A DNA stretch of 64,000 nucleotides from CAVRGQ01 sp963720785 (GCA_963720785.1 CAVRGQ010000004.1:372001-436000); one strand, 5' to 3'. Positions 46,764-57,210 are shown, numbered from the stretch's first letter. Translations and numbers: made by a program. Notes: generated by a model not told the origin, from the letters alone.

Positions 46764-49674
46764 ATGGCCGGCACGGTACCGAGCGGAACGGTCACGTTCC
46801 TCTTCACCGAGATCGAGGACGCCACCCGGCGCTGGGAGACCTCGCCCGTCGACATGGCCGACGCAGTCCGCGCCCACGACGCCCTCGTGCGCGACGCGAT
46901 CGAGCGCAACGGTGGCTACGTGTTCGACGCGGGTGCCGACGGCTTCGGCGCCGCGTTCCCGGCCGCGGTCGACGCCTGCGCCGCGGCGGTCGCGGCGCAG
47001 CACGCACTGGGTGGCGACGACGCGGTCGACTTCGCCGATCCGGATGGGGCTGCACACCGGCGAGGCGATCGAGCGCGACGGCGGCTACTTCGGCGCCGAC
47101 GTGCACCGCGCCGCCCGCCTCACCGCGATCGCCCACGGCCGCCAGGTGCTGGTGTCGGACGCCACCGAGCGCCTCGTGCGCGACCGCGTCACGTTGCGGC
47201 CGCTGGGTGAGCACCGGCTCCGCGGCGTGCGCGGTCCGGTGGCGGTGCACCAGTTGCTCGCCGACGGCCTGCCGGCCGACTTCCCCGTGCTGCGCCGCAG
47301 CGACCGGTCGGCCGGCAACCTGCCGCACCTGCTGAGCTCGGTCGTCGGACGCGAGGCACTCGTCGGTGAAGTGGCCGAGGTCGTGCGCGCCGGGCGCCTC
47401 GTCACCCTGACCGGGCCGGGCGGCGTGGGCAAGACCCGCCTCGCGATCGAGGTCGGCGCGGAGCTGGCCGGGGAGTTCCCCGACGGGGTGTGGATCGTGG
47501 AGCTCGCGTCGGTGGTGGGCAACGACTCGGTGCCCGCGGCCATCGCCACCGCGCTCGGCATCACGCCGCAGGGAGACCAACCGCTCCTCGACACCGTGGC
47601 CGAGTCACTCGCGGCCCGTCGGCTCCTGCTCGTCCTCGACAACTGCGAGCACGTCGTCGACGCCGCCGCGGTCGCGGTGGCCGCGTTGCTCGGGCGCTCG
47701 GGAACCACCAAGGTGCTGGCCACGTCGCGCGAGCGGCTCGGCACCGAGGGCGAGCACGCGTTCGCGGTGGTGCCACTGTCACTGGAGGGCGGCGCCACGT
47801 CCGACGCGGTCACGTTGTTCGTCGACCGGGCGCGCGCCGCACGGCCCGACTTCGGCCTGGCGACGCCCGACACGCTCACCGCGGTGATCGACATCTGCGG
47901 GGCGGTCGACGGCCTCCCGCTCGGCATCGAGCTCGCGGCGGCTCGGATGGCCGCGATGAGCGCGGAGGAGGTGCGCGACCGCCTGGCCGACCGGTTCCGG
48001 CTGTTGCGAGGGTCGGAGGCGCGCCCCGACCGCCAGCTCACGCTGCGCGACGCGGTCGACTGGTCCTACGACCTGCTCACCGACGCCGAGCGAACGTTGC
48101 TGCGTGCCACGTCGGTGTTCGCCGGCGGGTTCGAGCTCGGGAGCATCAGCGCGGTCGTGGAGGGCACCGACGACATCGACGTGCTCCACCACCTCGACTC
48201 GCTCGTGCGCAAGTCGCTCGTGGTCGCGGATCTCACCGCGCCGCGCACCCGCTACCGACTCTTCGAGACCATCCGGCAGTTCGCCGAGGACCGCCTCGCC
48301 GATGCCGGCGAGCTCGAACCCACGCGCGACGCGCACGCCGCCCACTTCGCGCGGGAGGCCACCGCGCACTGGGAGCGGTGGAACGGGCCCGGGTGGCGCG
48401 CCGCCGTCGACTGGGTGGAGACCGAGCTCGGCAACCTCCGCGCCGCGCACCGATGGGCCGCGGCGCGCGGTGAGCTCGAGTGCGCCACCGACATCGCCGC
48501 GCACGCCGCGCTCATGGGCTTCTCGGTGCAGCTCTTCGAGACGCTCGCGTGGGCCGAGGAGCTCCTCGCGCCCGCGACCGCGGCCGACGCCCGTCGCCTC
48601 CCGCGCCTCTACACGGGCGCGGGCTACGCGTGCTTCGTCGGCCGCGCCGAGGCCGCGCACGCCCACGCGCACCGCGCCACCGAGCTGGAGGCCGACACCC
48701 GCTACGACGCGTGCGAGCCGGGCTACGCCGCGTTCATCGAGGCGCTCGGCAGCGTCTACTGCGGCGACCTCGACCGCTACGTCGCGCTCACCGAGATGGT
48801 GGCCCACACGTACGGCGCCGAACGCGGGTACGGCATTGCCGCCTACGTCGACGGGCTCCAGTCGGCCGGGCGCATCGAGGAGGCGCTGGCGCGCACCGAG
48901 GATGCCGTCGCCGCGGCCCGGGGGGTCGGCAACCCGTACTGGGTCGCCTACTCGCTGTGGATCGCGGGCATGGCCTTCTCGCACACCGACGCGCGCCGCG
49001 CCTTCGCCGCATGGGACGAAGGAATGGTCGTCGTGCGCGAACACCGGGTGCACTTCTTCGAGGGCTTCATCGCGCGCGACGCGGCGCGCCTGCACACGGC
49101 GGCCGGCGACGTGGAGGCCGCGCTGGTGCTGTTCGCCGACGCGGTCGGCACGTTCCAACGCGCCGGCGCGGTCGCGCAGCTCGTGATCACCTTGGCGTGC
49201 ATCCCCGCGCTCTTCGAGCGTCTCGACCGGCCGCAGGCCACCGCCATGATGCTCGGCGCGCTGGCCCAGGTGCCCGCGAGCGCGCACCACGTGCCCGAGC
49301 TCGCGGAGATCGAGGTGCGCACAAAGCGCGCGCTCGGCAACGACGCCGCGGCGGCGCTGATGGCCGAGGGCGCGGCACTCGATCTCGGTGGGGCGGCGGC
49401 GTACGCGCGCCGGCAGATCGACGTCGCCCGCCACGACCCCACCCCGCGCCCGCGCGAGGTGCGGCCCGGTGGGCTCAGCCGCCGCGAGGTGGAGGTGCTG
49501 CGGCTCCTCGCCGACGGCCACACGGCGGCCGCGATCGCCACCGAGCTGTTCATCTCGAAGCGGACGGCCGAGCACCACGTGGCGCACATCTACACGAAGA
49601 TCGGCGTGGCGAACCGGGCCGCGGCCACCCGCTGGGCGGTGCAGCACGGCGTGGTCGACGGAGCCCACCGGTGA
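46764..49674 (+). CDS. Adenylate-cyclase-like/NB-ARC/LuxR transcriptional regulator, one frame break
   Basis: About 970 residues. Domains: an N-terminal class III cyclase-like domain (TVTFLFTEIEDATRRWE, GGYVFDAGADGFGAAFP, RMGLHTGEAIERDGGYFG); an NB-ARC/AAA ATPase with Walker A TLTGPGGVGKTRLAIEV and LVLDNCEHVVDAAA; TPR-like helices; and a C-terminal LuxR helix-turn-helix (LSRREVEVLRLLADGHTAAA, FISKRTAEHHVAHIYTKIG). One extra base directly after GACGCG at 47019-47024 breaks the frame; removing it gives DDASTSPIRMGLHTGEA. ATG 46764 is chosen. The stop overlaps the arr start by GTGA, so it may control or be co-expressed with arr. Its signal is unknown. Confidence 0.85.
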
Positions 49675-50081
49675 GTGACGCGCCGGACCCCGGGCCGTTC
49701 TTCCACGGGACGAAGGCCGACCTCCGAGTGGGTGATCTCCTCACCGCGGGCTTCCCGTCGAACTACCGGCCCGAGGTCCTGATGAACCACATCTACTTCA
49801 CCGCGCTCGCCGCCGGCGCCGGCCTCGCCGCGGAGCTGGCCGCCGGCGACGCCGCGCCGCGCGTCTACGTCGTCGAGCCCACGGGAGCGTTCGAGGACGA
49901 CCCCAACGTCACCGACAAGAAGTTCCCCGGCAACCCGACCCGCTCGTTCCGCAGCCGGGAGCCCGTCAGGATCGTCGGCGAGGTGACCGACTGGACGCGG
50001 CTCACGCCCGAGGCGCTCCAGGCGTGGCGCGACCGGCTGGCGGCCATCCCGACCGACGAACGGGGCGAGATCATCAACTGA
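49671..50081 (+). CDS. arr: Rifamycin NAD-dependent ADP-ribosyltransferase
   Basis: A 136-residue Arr protein, which inactivates rifampicin by ADP-ribosylating its C23 hydroxyl. Seen: PFFHGTKADLRVGDLLTAGF, NYRPEVLMNHIYFTALAAGA (conserved His-Ile-Tyr-Phe-Thr), VYVVEPTGAFEDDPNVTDKK and FPGNPTRSFRSREPVRIVGE, all in the order and spacing of known Arr enzymes. GTG 49671 overlaps the regulator's stop by four bases, so translation is coupled. Chromosomal arr genes are common in environmental actinobacteria. High confidence on the family; drug resistance itself is not shown here. Confidence 0.93.
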   Translation: MSDAPDPGPFFHGTKADLRVGDLLTAGFPSNYRPEVLMNHIYFTALAAGAGLAAELAAGDAAPRVYVVEPTGAFEDDPNVTDKKFPGNPTRSFRSREPVRIVGEVTDWTRLTPEALQAWRDRLAAIPTDERGEIIN

Positions 50082-50094
50082 ACCGGTCCCGCGG

Positions 50095-50122
50095 CGGCAA
50101 ATGGGTAGCCCTACCGATGCCG
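50095..50122. promoter_or_regulatory. Dyad upstream of the monooxygenase-like gene
   Basis: CGGCA, GGTAG, CTACC and TGCCG are arranged as two nested inverted repeats around a two-base centre, with small unpaired bases between. They lie in the 118-base region between arr and the gene at 50200. An operator or leader hairpin is possible; weak on its own. Confidence 0.35.
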
Positions 50123-50199
50123 TGATCCCGGCAACTCCGGAGAATGCGAAGCACGCCGATCGACCGTTCGGCGGCTGCTCAGCACAAGGAGTCAACGCC

Positions 50200-50472
50200 A
50201 TGATCCTCGCCACCACCAAGGTCGAGAACGTCGACCAGTTCCTCGAGATCTTCTCCACCAAGGGCGCCGAGAAGCGGGCCCTCCACGGCTCGAAGGGCGC
50301 CACCGTGTTCCGCGACCCCACCGAGGAGAACGCCGTCTGGGTGCTCTTCGACTGGGACGAGGCCGGCTGGGGCAACTTCGTGTCCGACCCCGAGGTCCCG
50401 GCGATCCTCAAGGAGGCCGGCCACATCGGCAAGCCCGAGGCCGCCGCGTTCCTCGGCACCTACGGCGCGTAG
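50200..50472 (+). CDS. Small ferredoxin-like/antibiotic-monooxygenase-fold protein
   Basis: A 90-residue protein with the beta-alpha-beta pattern of the ABM/dimeric alpha-beta barrel fold: ILATTKVENVDQFLEIFSTK, GSKGATVFRDPTEENAVWVL and DWDEAGWGNFVSDPEVPAIL. ATG 50200 has AAGGAG at 50186-50191, nine bases upstream, a clear ribosome-binding site. It sits ten bases before the AmiC-like gene and probably shares its transcript. Similar small proteins bind or degrade small organic molecules; the substrate is unknown. Confidence 0.7.
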   Translation: MILATTKVENVDQFLEIFSTKGAEKRALHGSKGATVFRDPTEENAVWVLFDWDEAGWGNFVSDPEVPAILKEAGHIGKPEAAAFLGTYGA

Positions 50473-50481
50473 GAGCGCACG

Positions 50482-51603
50482 ATGACCAACGCACTCGACC
50501 GAACGGCTCGGGTCGGCCTCATCACCGACCAGACCGGACCGTTGTCCTTCATGGGCATCGCCAACGCCAACGTCGCCCGCATGGTGATCGACGACATCAA
50601 CGCCCGCGGTGGGCTGCTCGGCCGTCCGGTCGAGCTGTTCATCGAGGACAGCGCCACCGACGACGAGGTCGCCGAGGCGGTGGCCGCGAAGCTCGTGGAG
50701 CGGGTCGGTGTCGACGTCGTCGTCGGCGGCATCTACAGCTCCACCCGCCAGGCGATCAAGGGCCCGGTGGTCGACCACGCGCAGAAGCTCTACCTCTACC
50801 CCGAGCAGTACGAGGGGCAGGAGAGCCACCCGTTGATCTTCTGCACGGGCCCCGTGCCCGCGCAGCAGATCGACCCGCTGTTCCCGTGGTTGATGGAGCA
50901 GACCGGCGCGAAGACCTTCTACCTGCCGTCGGCCGACTACATCTGGCCGCACACGCTCAACAAGCGGGTGCGCGAGGTCGTCACCGAGCGCGGCGGGGAG
51001 ATCGTGGGCGAGGAGTACTTCCCCCTCGACCACATGGAGTACGAGCGGGTCGTCGCCGACATCATGGCGTCGGGTGCCGAGGTCGTGTTCAACACGATCG
51101 TGCCGCCCGGCCTCACGCCGTTTCTCGACGAGCTGTACCGGGCCGGGTTCCACGAGCGCGGCGGGATCGTCGTGTGCACCTACTTCGACGAGAACTTCCT
51201 CAACCTCGTGCCCGCGGAGCAGGTCGACGGCCTCTACGGGTGTCTCGACTACTACCGCGCGGTCGACGACCCGTTCAGCGTCGAGTTGCTCAACCGCTAC
51301 GAGGGGCGCTTCCCCGGCAGCGCGATGTTCACCGCGGGGAGCGCGTGCACCGGCACCTACCGGGCGCTGAAGCTCTGGGAGGCGGCGGTCATCGAGGCGG
51401 GCTCGCTCGACCAGGCCGACGTGGTCGCGGCGCTCGACCACGCCAAGATCACCGAGGGCCCGGGTGGGCCGGCCGAGATGGTGCCGGGCCAGCACCACCT
51501 ACGGTTGAACATGTACATCGCCCGCTCCGAGGGCGGCACGTTCCAGGTGATGCGCAACCTCGGGCACATCGACCCCGACGAAGCCGAGGTCGTCAGCCTC
51601 TGA
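50482..51603 (+). CDS. AmiC/Peripla_BP_5-like amide or urea sensor protein
   Basis: A 373-residue type I periplasmic-binding-fold protein without a signal peptide, so probably cytoplasmic like AmiC, which senses amides and controls an antiterminator. Seen: ARVGLITDQTGPLSFMGIAN, VARMVIDDINARGGLLGRPV, VDVVVGGIYSSTRQAIKGPV, KTFYLPSADYIWPHTLNKR, GEEYFPLDHMEYERVVADI and GLYGCLDYYRAVDDPFSVE. It follows the ABM-fold protein by ten bases and is followed by a hairpin and a LuxR gene. An ABC-transporter binding protein is the alternative, but no transporter genes follow. Ligand unknown. Confidence 0.8.
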   Translation: MTNALDRTARVGLITDQTGPLSFMGIANANVARMVIDDINARGGLLGRPVELFIEDSATDDEVAEAVAAKLVERVGVDVVVGGIYSSTRQAIKGPVVDHAQKLYLYPEQYEGQESHPLIFCTGPVPAQQIDPLFPWLMEQTGAKTFYLPSADYIWPHTLNKRVREVVTERGGEIVGEEYFPLDHMEYERVVADIMASGAEVVFNTIVPPGLTPFLDELYRAGFHERGGIVVCTYFDENFLNLVPAEQVDGLYGCLDYYRAVDDPFSVELLNRYEGRFPGSAMFTAGSACTGTYRALKLWEAAVIEAGSLDQADVVAALDHAKITEGPGGPAEMVPGQHHLRLNMYIARSEGGTFQVMRNLGHIDPDEAEVVSL

Positions 51604-51632
51604 GCGTCGGCAGTCCTGCCGCGTTGCGAGAT

Positions 51633-51672
51633 CGAGTGGGTCGTTCCGGTCCCCGCCGGAGCGGCCCACTCG
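51633..51672 (+). terminator. Stem-loop after the AmiC-like gene
   Basis: CGAGTGGG (51633-51640) pairs with CCCACTCG (51665-51672) and TCCGG with CCGGA inside, closing on a six-base loop. It begins 30 bases after the stop and lacks a U-run. Probably a terminator of the two-gene unit. Confidence 0.6.
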
Positions 51673-51721
51673 TCGCGTGCCCGCGCCCGTCCGGTCGCCG
51701 AGCCTCCTACGCTGCGTCACC

Positions 51722-52851
51722 GTGGCGACGGTGCACGAGGGCGACATGCGGCTCCTCAGCGAAGCGATCCTCCTCTCGCGCGAGGCGCCTTCCGTGGCGG
51801 CGTTCCCCACGTTGGCGCTCGAGCTCACCACCGCGGTGGTGCGCAACGACCTCGCCGGCTGGAACGAGGTGGACCCGGAACGGCAGTACGCGAACGCGGT
51901 GGTGCTCCCGGCGATGGAACTCAGCGACGTGCAGCGATCGACGCTCGCGGAGCTGGTGCACGAACACCCCCTCATCACGTACCACGCGTCGACGGGTGAC
52001 GGGTCCGCGATGAAGATCAGCGACTTCATCACGTCCGAGGAGTTCCACTCGCGGCGCCTGTACCGGGAGCTCTTTGCCGGCCTCGGCATGGAGCACCAGA
52101 TGTCGATCGGGCTGCCGTCGGTGCTGCCGCGCCTCACCGCGGTGGCGCTGAACCGCAACGACCTCGCTGACGACTTCGACGAGCGCGACCGCCTCATGCT
52201 GAACACGCTGCGCCCGCACCTCGCGCAGTCCTACGAGCAGATCCGTGAGCGCGAACGCCTGCAACGGAGCGTCGGCGCGCTCGGCGGCGCGCTCGAGGAT
52301 CACGGGACGCACGCGATCGTGCTGGATCCCGATCCCGACGAGGTCACCCGCGGCGCGCTCGTGCTGCTCTACCGGTACTTCGGCCGCCCCGGCGCCCACG
52401 ACGCGTTCCCCCGCGCTTCACCCGGTGGCTGGAGGGACAGCGCCGGAGCGCCCGGGCCGCCGACGGCGACGTGCCGCCGCCGCTCGCGCCGATTGCGGCG
52501 AGCCTGGGGGACACCCGCCTCGTCGTTCGCTACCTGCCGGCCACGCCGGCCGCGCACGAGGCCTTGCTGCTCGACGAGCGCGCCGCGCCCGTGCGCGCCG
52601 GTGAGCTGGAGCGGCTCGGGCTCACGCCGCGCGAGGCCGAGGTGCTCGAGCTCCTGGGCTCCGGCGCGACGAACGCGGTGTTGGCGGCGAAGTTGCACGT
52701 GTCGCCCGCGACGGTGAAGACGCACCTCGAGCACATCTACCGCAAGCTCGGTGCCCGCAGTCGCGCCCAGGCGGTGGCGATGGCGCTCACCCTCCTGCCG
52801 ACGGGCGGGGCACCGGTCGCCGACCCCGAAATCGGCCGATCGGCCGATTGA
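51722..52851 (+). CDS. LuxR-family transcriptional regulator, one frame break
   Basis: About 376 residues with a C-terminal LuxR helix-turn-helix: LTPREAEVLELLGSGATNAV, LHVSPATVKTHLEHIYRKLG. The N-terminal part is a helical sensor region without a named domain (LALELTTAVVRNDLAGWNEV, MEHQMSIGLPSVLPRLTAVA, RERERLQRSVGALGG). After GACGCG at 52400-52405 one base appears missing; adding one gives the frame PPRFTRWLEGQRRSARAADG that leads to the HTH. GTG 51722 is used; GTG 51677 and ATG 51746 are also possible. It may regulate the AmiC-like group or the secreted protein next to it. Confidence 0.78.
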
Positions 52852-52907
52852 GCCCGGCGCCCGCGTCCCGCAGGATGCCCTGACCGGGGTGCGACGAGAG
52901 GGCAGGC

Positions 52908-55900
52908 ATGCGGGGCATGGAGGGCAGGGCGACGCGCGGGTTGATCGCGGGCGCGGTGGTGCTCGCGATGGTGATCGGCTGGGTGGGAGTGACCGCGGCG
53001 CCGTCGCGCGCCGACGACCCGTACCGCCACACCACCTTCGCGCCGTGCGGCCCCGAGTTCACCGACGTCCCGATGACGGTGCCGACTGCCGAGTTCCTGC
53101 GCTGCACCGGGTCGCGCCCGGGCACCATCGGCCCGCCGAACATCCCTGCGCAGGTGGTGCTCAACCAGTGGGTCACCATCGACTGGCCCGCCCACCTCTA
53201 CCCGATCTTCACCCCCGACATCGGCGACGACCACGTCGTCCAGTGGGACGTGTACTCGGAGCTGTGGGAGCCGGAGGGCGACGGCTGGTACCACCCGTAC
53301 GACCGGGTCGGCACCGGAATCACCTTCGAGTACCCCTACACCCCCGACACCGAGAACTGTCAACAGAACATGCAGAACCTCGGGGTGTGCCAGTTCATGA
53401 TCGCGTCCGACGGCAGCACGCCGTTGCCCACCGGCCTGGTGGTGCACCTCGTCGTGGAAGACGCGCGGGATGTCGTGTCAGTACCCCGACCCGGCCTACG
53501 GGGGGACGCCCGAGGGCGCCGCGGCGTGCGGGGCCGCCGGGCTGCCGTGGTACTCGCTCGTCGTGCCGCTGGTGGGCGGGTCGCACGCGCCGGTGGCGGC
53601 GTTCACGTACGAGCAGGTGAGCCCGACCGACTTCGGCCTGTACCGGTTCACGTCGCAGGCGACCGATCCCGACGGCGACGCGATCACGACGCAGACGTGG
53701 ACCTTCGACGACGGCGGCACCAACGTCGGGCCGCAGGTGATCCACACGTTCACGACCCCCGGCCCGCACACGGTCACGCACCGCGTCGTCGACAGCACCG
53801 GCGCGGCCACCGAGAGCAGTCAGGTCGTCGTGGTGCCCGCGCCGTCGTTGCACGTCGACGTGTCGCTGCCCGACCTGCAGTCCAACCAGCTCGCGCCCGG
53901 CACGCCCACGCGCGCCCGGGTCACGGTGAGCGCCGGCGACGACGGCCTCGGCGCGCTCTCGGCGGTGGGGTTCGACGACGGCCTCCTCCAGGTGACGCCC
54001 GCCGGTGCGGCCACCATCGACGGTCCGCCCACGCCGACTGTGCCCGCGGATCTCTCGCTCGACCCGGGCGAGAGCCAGACGTTCGACGTAGTGCTCCACG
54101 CCGACGCGTCGGGCGCGTTCACGCTGTCGTCCACCGCGCACACGACCGACGCCGCCGGGCAGCCCGTCGGCCCGGTCACCGACACGCTCGACGCGGCGTC
54201 GTCGGGGCTCGCGGTGATCCTGCACACCGGCGCGACCGGTTCCGACACCGTCGACGTCGTGTTGACGATCAGCAACCAGGGCACGACCGCGCTCGAGGGC
54301 CTGCAGTACGCGGGCGGCGGCATCGCGGTGCACCCGGAGTACGTCCCCGACGCGCTGCGCGGTCAGGTGACGCTCGTGTCGGGCCCGTCGGCTCCGCTTC
54401 CGGACCGGCTCGAACCGAACGACTCGCGCGAAGTGACCTTCACGTTCCGCGCCGAGGGGCCGGGTGACGTCGCGGTGATCGCCGACGTGTCGGGGACGAG
54501 TGGTGGCGTGGCGGTCTCGGCGAACGACTCGGGCTTCATCGGGATCCAGAAGCGGGCGTTGAACGCCGCGCAGCTGAAGGATGTGCTCGCGCAGCTCGCG
54601 CAGGGCGAACTCGACAACCTCCGCACCCGCGCGCTGCTCTGGCAGGACGTCACCAAGCGCGCGATCAACGCGCGGCTCGCCGCCGCGCGCGCCACCGGTG
54701 TACTGGTCGGCTTCCCGTCCGATGTCGTCGCCCGCCTCGTCGGCCCGCCGGTGCCGTATCCCGAGATCGACAACGTGAAGCTCACCGGCGCGGCGCTGGT
54801 GGGGTACGCGAAGGGCCTCGGGCGCGGCGTGGGGAAGGTCCTCGACTTCACCGTCGGGACGCCGGCCGAGTACTGGGCCTCGATCGTCACCACCGCCGAC
54901 TTCGGCCAGATGGCGCAGGACTACTCCGACGCCGGGAAGACGGCGGGGCAGACCGCCGACGCCGCTGCGTACGGCCTGTTCTCCAACCTGTTCCGCGCCT
55001 ACGACGGCTTCTCCCAGGCGGGGGAGGGCGCGTTCAACCAGCAGCAGTACACCGACCTCACCGAGGCGCTCAACGACGAGTACAAGGGTCAGATGCTGCG
55101 CTACGCGGAGATCGCGCCCGACCTCCAACGCCAGCAGGCCGAGTTCGACGCCTACCTCGACCAGGCCGAGAACCGGATCCTGAGTGATCCCTACGGGTGG
55201 GCCGACGAGGTGACCGGCGCGGCGGGCGAGCTCGGCGGGGAGACGCTCGCGGGTGAGGGGGTGGCGCGCGGCGGGGTGAAGCTGCTCGAGGCCGCCGCCA
55301 CGTCGTACGAGTACTCGCGCTACGGGCAGTCGGGCGCGGCGATCAAGCGGCTGACCGAGGCCGAGACGCTCGAGTCGCTCGGCGCGGGCGAAGCGACCGC
55401 GGCAAACGTCGAGCGCCTCGGTGGCATCACCCGAACCGACCAGCAGAAGATCGATCAGGTGATCGGCGAGGTGAAGGAGAAGTTCGGCGTCGATCTCGAG
55501 ATCCAGGCCCGCCCGTCGAACATCCACTCGGTGCAGTACCTCAACTCGGAGCTCGGCGCGGTGGGCAAGCCCGAGATCTTCAAGGCGAAGAACATCAGCG
55601 ACGTCGACGTGATCCTCGGCGCCGACACGAAGTCGCTCGGCCAGCTCGGCGTGTTCGAGCCGCGCCTCCCACCGAAGCGCGTGCTCGCGAAGATGCCCGC
55701 GGAGCTCGCGCAGGAGGTGAAGCTCCGCTACGAGACGCAGAAGAAGGTGTGGAAGGACTGGAACGACCCGAGCTCCGTCTTCCGCAAGAACTTCGAGAAG
55801 GCGACGCAACCGGGTGGGGGCACCTTCGACTTCGAGGTGCCCACCGCAGGTGGCGACCCGATCCCGAACGCGGCAAGGAAGTACGAGATCGAGGTCGACG

Positions 55901-56328
55901 TCGCGAAGGCCGGACGCAACGGCACGCTGACGTTCTTCGAGCGCACCACCGGCAAGCCGATCGTGAGCGACGTCGACTTCCACGGCTACTTCAAGACCAC
56001 CGGCAGCGGGCTCGATGCGGGCACGCGCGGCCAGATCGAGCTGTACCTGCAGACGAGGTGGAAGCAGACCGGGATCGCGTTCGGCGACCACGGCGCCACG
56101 CTCAACGGGTTCGACTGGGCGGGCTCCGGCACAGCAGGTGGTGCAGTCGCCCGGCACAAGTTCGGGCTCGAGTTCATGGAGCCCGCGGCGGCCCGCGCCC
56201 GCGCCGGCGAGCTCGCCGCCGAGTACGGGGTGCCCGTCGAGAAGCTGCTCGAGGGCTACGTGCCCGGCAAGTTCGTGGTGACGTTCCGACGCGGCTCGGT
56301 GGGAGTGGGATTCGGCAAGACGTTCTGA
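52908..56328 (+). CDS. Large secreted PKD protein with toxin-like C-terminal domain, one frame break
   Basis: About 1140 residues. Seen: a Sec signal (ATRGLIAGAVVLAMVIGWVG, cleavage near SRA), a unique N-terminal domain with cysteines, after one extra base at 53466 (right behind GACGCG 53460-53465) a PKD-like domain (FTSQATDPDGDAITTQTWTF), then CARDB-like beta repeats, a long helical part (QLKDVLAQLAQGELDNLRTR, KGQMLRYAEIAPDLQRQQAE), and a last 300-residue domain with GVDLEIQARPSNIHSVQYL, TTGKPIVSDVDFHGYF and GIAFGDHGATLNGFDW. The end resembles C-terminal domains of polymorphic toxins (Asp-x-Asp after GKP, then a GDHG motif). No immunity gene is clear. Confidence 0.72.
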
Positions 56329-56450
56329 GCGAGGCGCGGGCGGCGGCGCCCGATCGCGGCGCGGAGGGCGACGGCGAGTCCGCCGCCCATCGCGAGCAGT
56401 GGGGTGAGCCACTCCTCGATCGGGACGCCGCCCACGTGCGCGAGGGTCAC
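56256..56450 (-). CDS. Small membrane protein of the DUF899 operon, partly antisense to the secreted protein
   Basis: A 64-residue protein: VTLAHVGGVPIEEWLTPLLA then GGGLAVALRAAIGRRRPR. One hydrophobic span is followed by an Arg-rich tail. GTG 56450 overlaps the stop of the DUF899 gene (GTGA), which is this genome's usual coupling, and supports it as real. Its last 73 bases lie antisense to the 3' end of the secreted-protein gene. No family recognised. Confidence 0.5.
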   Translation of the reverse strand: MTLAHVGGVPIEEWLTPLLAMGGGLAVALRAAIGRRRPRLAQNVLPNPTPTEPRRNVTTNLPGT

Positions 56451-57210
56451 GGTTCGTCGCGGCCCGCGCCGATGCCCGCGTCGACCCCGTAGCTGTCGCG
56501 CCGGCGGAACCACGACATGCCGTCCTCGTTGCGGCCTCCCGGCGCGCGGTCGAGCCACTGCCACATGTTCCACAGCGCGTCGAGGCCTCGCGCGTAGGCG
56601 GAGTACGTGTGGTACACGACACCGTCTTCGATCGCGAACACGCTCAGGCCCGGTCCCTCATACGGCAGGTTGGCGGGATCGACCTGCCAACCCTTCGAGA
56701 GCGCGGAAGTTGTAGGTCTGGCCGCGCGCCACCGATTCCTCGGTGAACGACACGCCGAAGTCGAAGTTGAAGTCGCTCCCCGCCGACGACGCCCACGGGA
56801 AGGTCCAGCCCATGCGTTCGCGGTACGCGAGCAGCTTCGGCAACGCGGCGCGCGACACCGCGGTGAACGCGACGTCGTGGTTGAGCAGGTGCACGTACAT
56901 CTCGTCGAAGCTGTCGGCGACCGACGAGCAGCTCGGGCATCCCTCGTCCCAGTCGGGCCCGAACATGAAGTGGTACACGAGCAGTTGCGGCCGGCCGCCG
57001 AACAGGTCGGCGAGCGTCGCGCCCATCCTCGGGACCGGCTTCGCCGTCCTTGCCTTCGATGGCGAAGCGGTAGTCGGCATCGACCCGCACCCACGGAAGC
57101 GCGAGGCGCTGCTGCGTCACCTCGTCGGTGCGGCGGGTGAGCTCCTTCTCGGTGGCGAGCAGTTCGAGTCGTTCGGCGAGCCACTCGTCGCGTGTCGCGG
57201 TGCGGTGCAT
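56447..57210 (-). CDS. DUF899 thioredoxin-fold protein, two frame breaks
   Basis: A DUF899 family protein, thioredoxin-like, of about 254 residues. Seen: RDEWLAERLELLATEKELTR from ATG 57210, LADLFGGRPQLLVYHFMFG, GPDWDEGCPSCSSVADSFDE (Cys-Pro-Ser-Cys), FDFGVSFTEESVARGQTYNF, and after another shift GPGLSVFAIEDGVVYHTYSA and WQWLDRAPGGRNEDGMSWFR. Two extra bases (near 57040 and 56720) explain the frames. ATG 57210 touches the stop of the ArsR-SRPBCC gene, so both share a transcript. The family is often encoded with SRPBCC and ArsR proteins; the reaction is unknown. Confidence 0.82.
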
